Made by a program: the position numbers and the translations under genes. Shown piece by piece: positions 63,810 to 64,000 of a stretch of DNA of 64,000 nt (positions within the stretch are counted from its first letter, which is position 1; each line of letters begins with the position of its first letter). Below the pieces are notes generated by a model, which saw nothing but the letters and a program-made list of their open reading frames with translations, had not been told where the DNA came from and searched no databases. Source of the stretch: Anoplolepis gracilipes (Eukaryota; Arthropoda; Insecta; Hymenoptera; Formicidae); the NCBI RefSeq assembly GCF_047496725.1, contig NC_132985.1, positions 4,796,001 to 4,860,000 of the forward strand. Direction: 5' to 3'.

Positions 63810-64000
63810 ATATCCCTCTTTACATCTCTAACGACAAAAGGACGAAAGTCGTGCTTTTAAACATGCAGATAAATAACGATAATCCTATTAATGAAGATAT
63901 TTCTCTTTTTTCTTCTTAATTATTAAATGTAAATTTATCATAAAGAAATGTAATTTGTATGTTTAATATAAATTTCTTATGTGTTATTCATTATGTTATG
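63810..64000. other. AT-rich 3' flank of copy 3
   Basis: No open frame or repeat recognised up to the window edge. The array may continue beyond it. Confidence 0.4.

Noticed and set aside
1..64000. CRISPR arrays, bacterial operons, rRNA or tRNA genes
   Set aside because: No regularly spaced direct repeats, no ribosome-binding-site organisation and no recognisable structural RNA genes; the window is eukaryotic.

Overview
The window looks like nuclear DNA of an insect, most probably a hymenopteran and plausibly an ant. It is AT-rich with scattered GC/CpG-rich islands, long CT/GA dinucleotide tracts, small inverted-repeat elements and short AT-rich introns. Its best conserved protein is an insect GLIS2/sugarbabe-type five-finger transcription factor. 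The species call is an inference; the eukaryotic, insect-like architecture is seen directly. The window is gene-poor: most long open frames lie in CT/GA microsatellites or GC islands and are not genes.

Layout. 1-4.1 kb: AT-rich DNA with a cluster of small non-autonomous inverted-repeat elements. 4.4-6.0 kb: a GC-richer, gene-free island ending in a ~100-bp CT microsatellite. 7.6-8.8 kb (+): an intron-containing fragment of a TOPBP1/mus101-like BRCT gene with an in-frame stop, followed at 9.4 kb by a small frame that may be a second, out-of-order piece of the same gene. 10.9-14.6 kb (-): the GLIS2/sugarbabe homologue in three coding exons, with an inverted-repeat element just past its stop codon, a 41-bp-arm hairpin in its first intron and a TATA-type promoter. 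15.1-16.0 kb (-): a well-spaced TATA/initiator core promoter followed by open frames interrupted by frameshifts, unassigned. 16-54.5 kb: almost 40 kb with no gene that can be supported; it holds GC islands, microsatellites, a ~170-bp tandem duplication, GC-rich hairpins and a few weak exon or transposase-like remnants. It could be regulatory or non-coding-transcript territory, but the sequence alone does not show that.

54.7-64.0 kb (+): the most unusual part, three tandem copies of one unrecognised gene. Copy 2 (58,657-60,382) has intact exons and splice sites and predicts about 365 residues: an N-terminal coiled coil, two compact alpha/beta segments, an acidic stretch and a basic C-terminus. 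Copies 1 and 3 keep an open second exon but have broken third exons. Order of elements, spacing and one short helix suggest a tandem-RWD kinetochore protein of the CENP-P type; this is a hypothesis that needs a profile search.

The genes show no evident pathway relationship. A repeat family with the core GACATGCAAAGTCT links the 3' side of the GLIS2 homologue to the 3' ends of the tandem gene copies.
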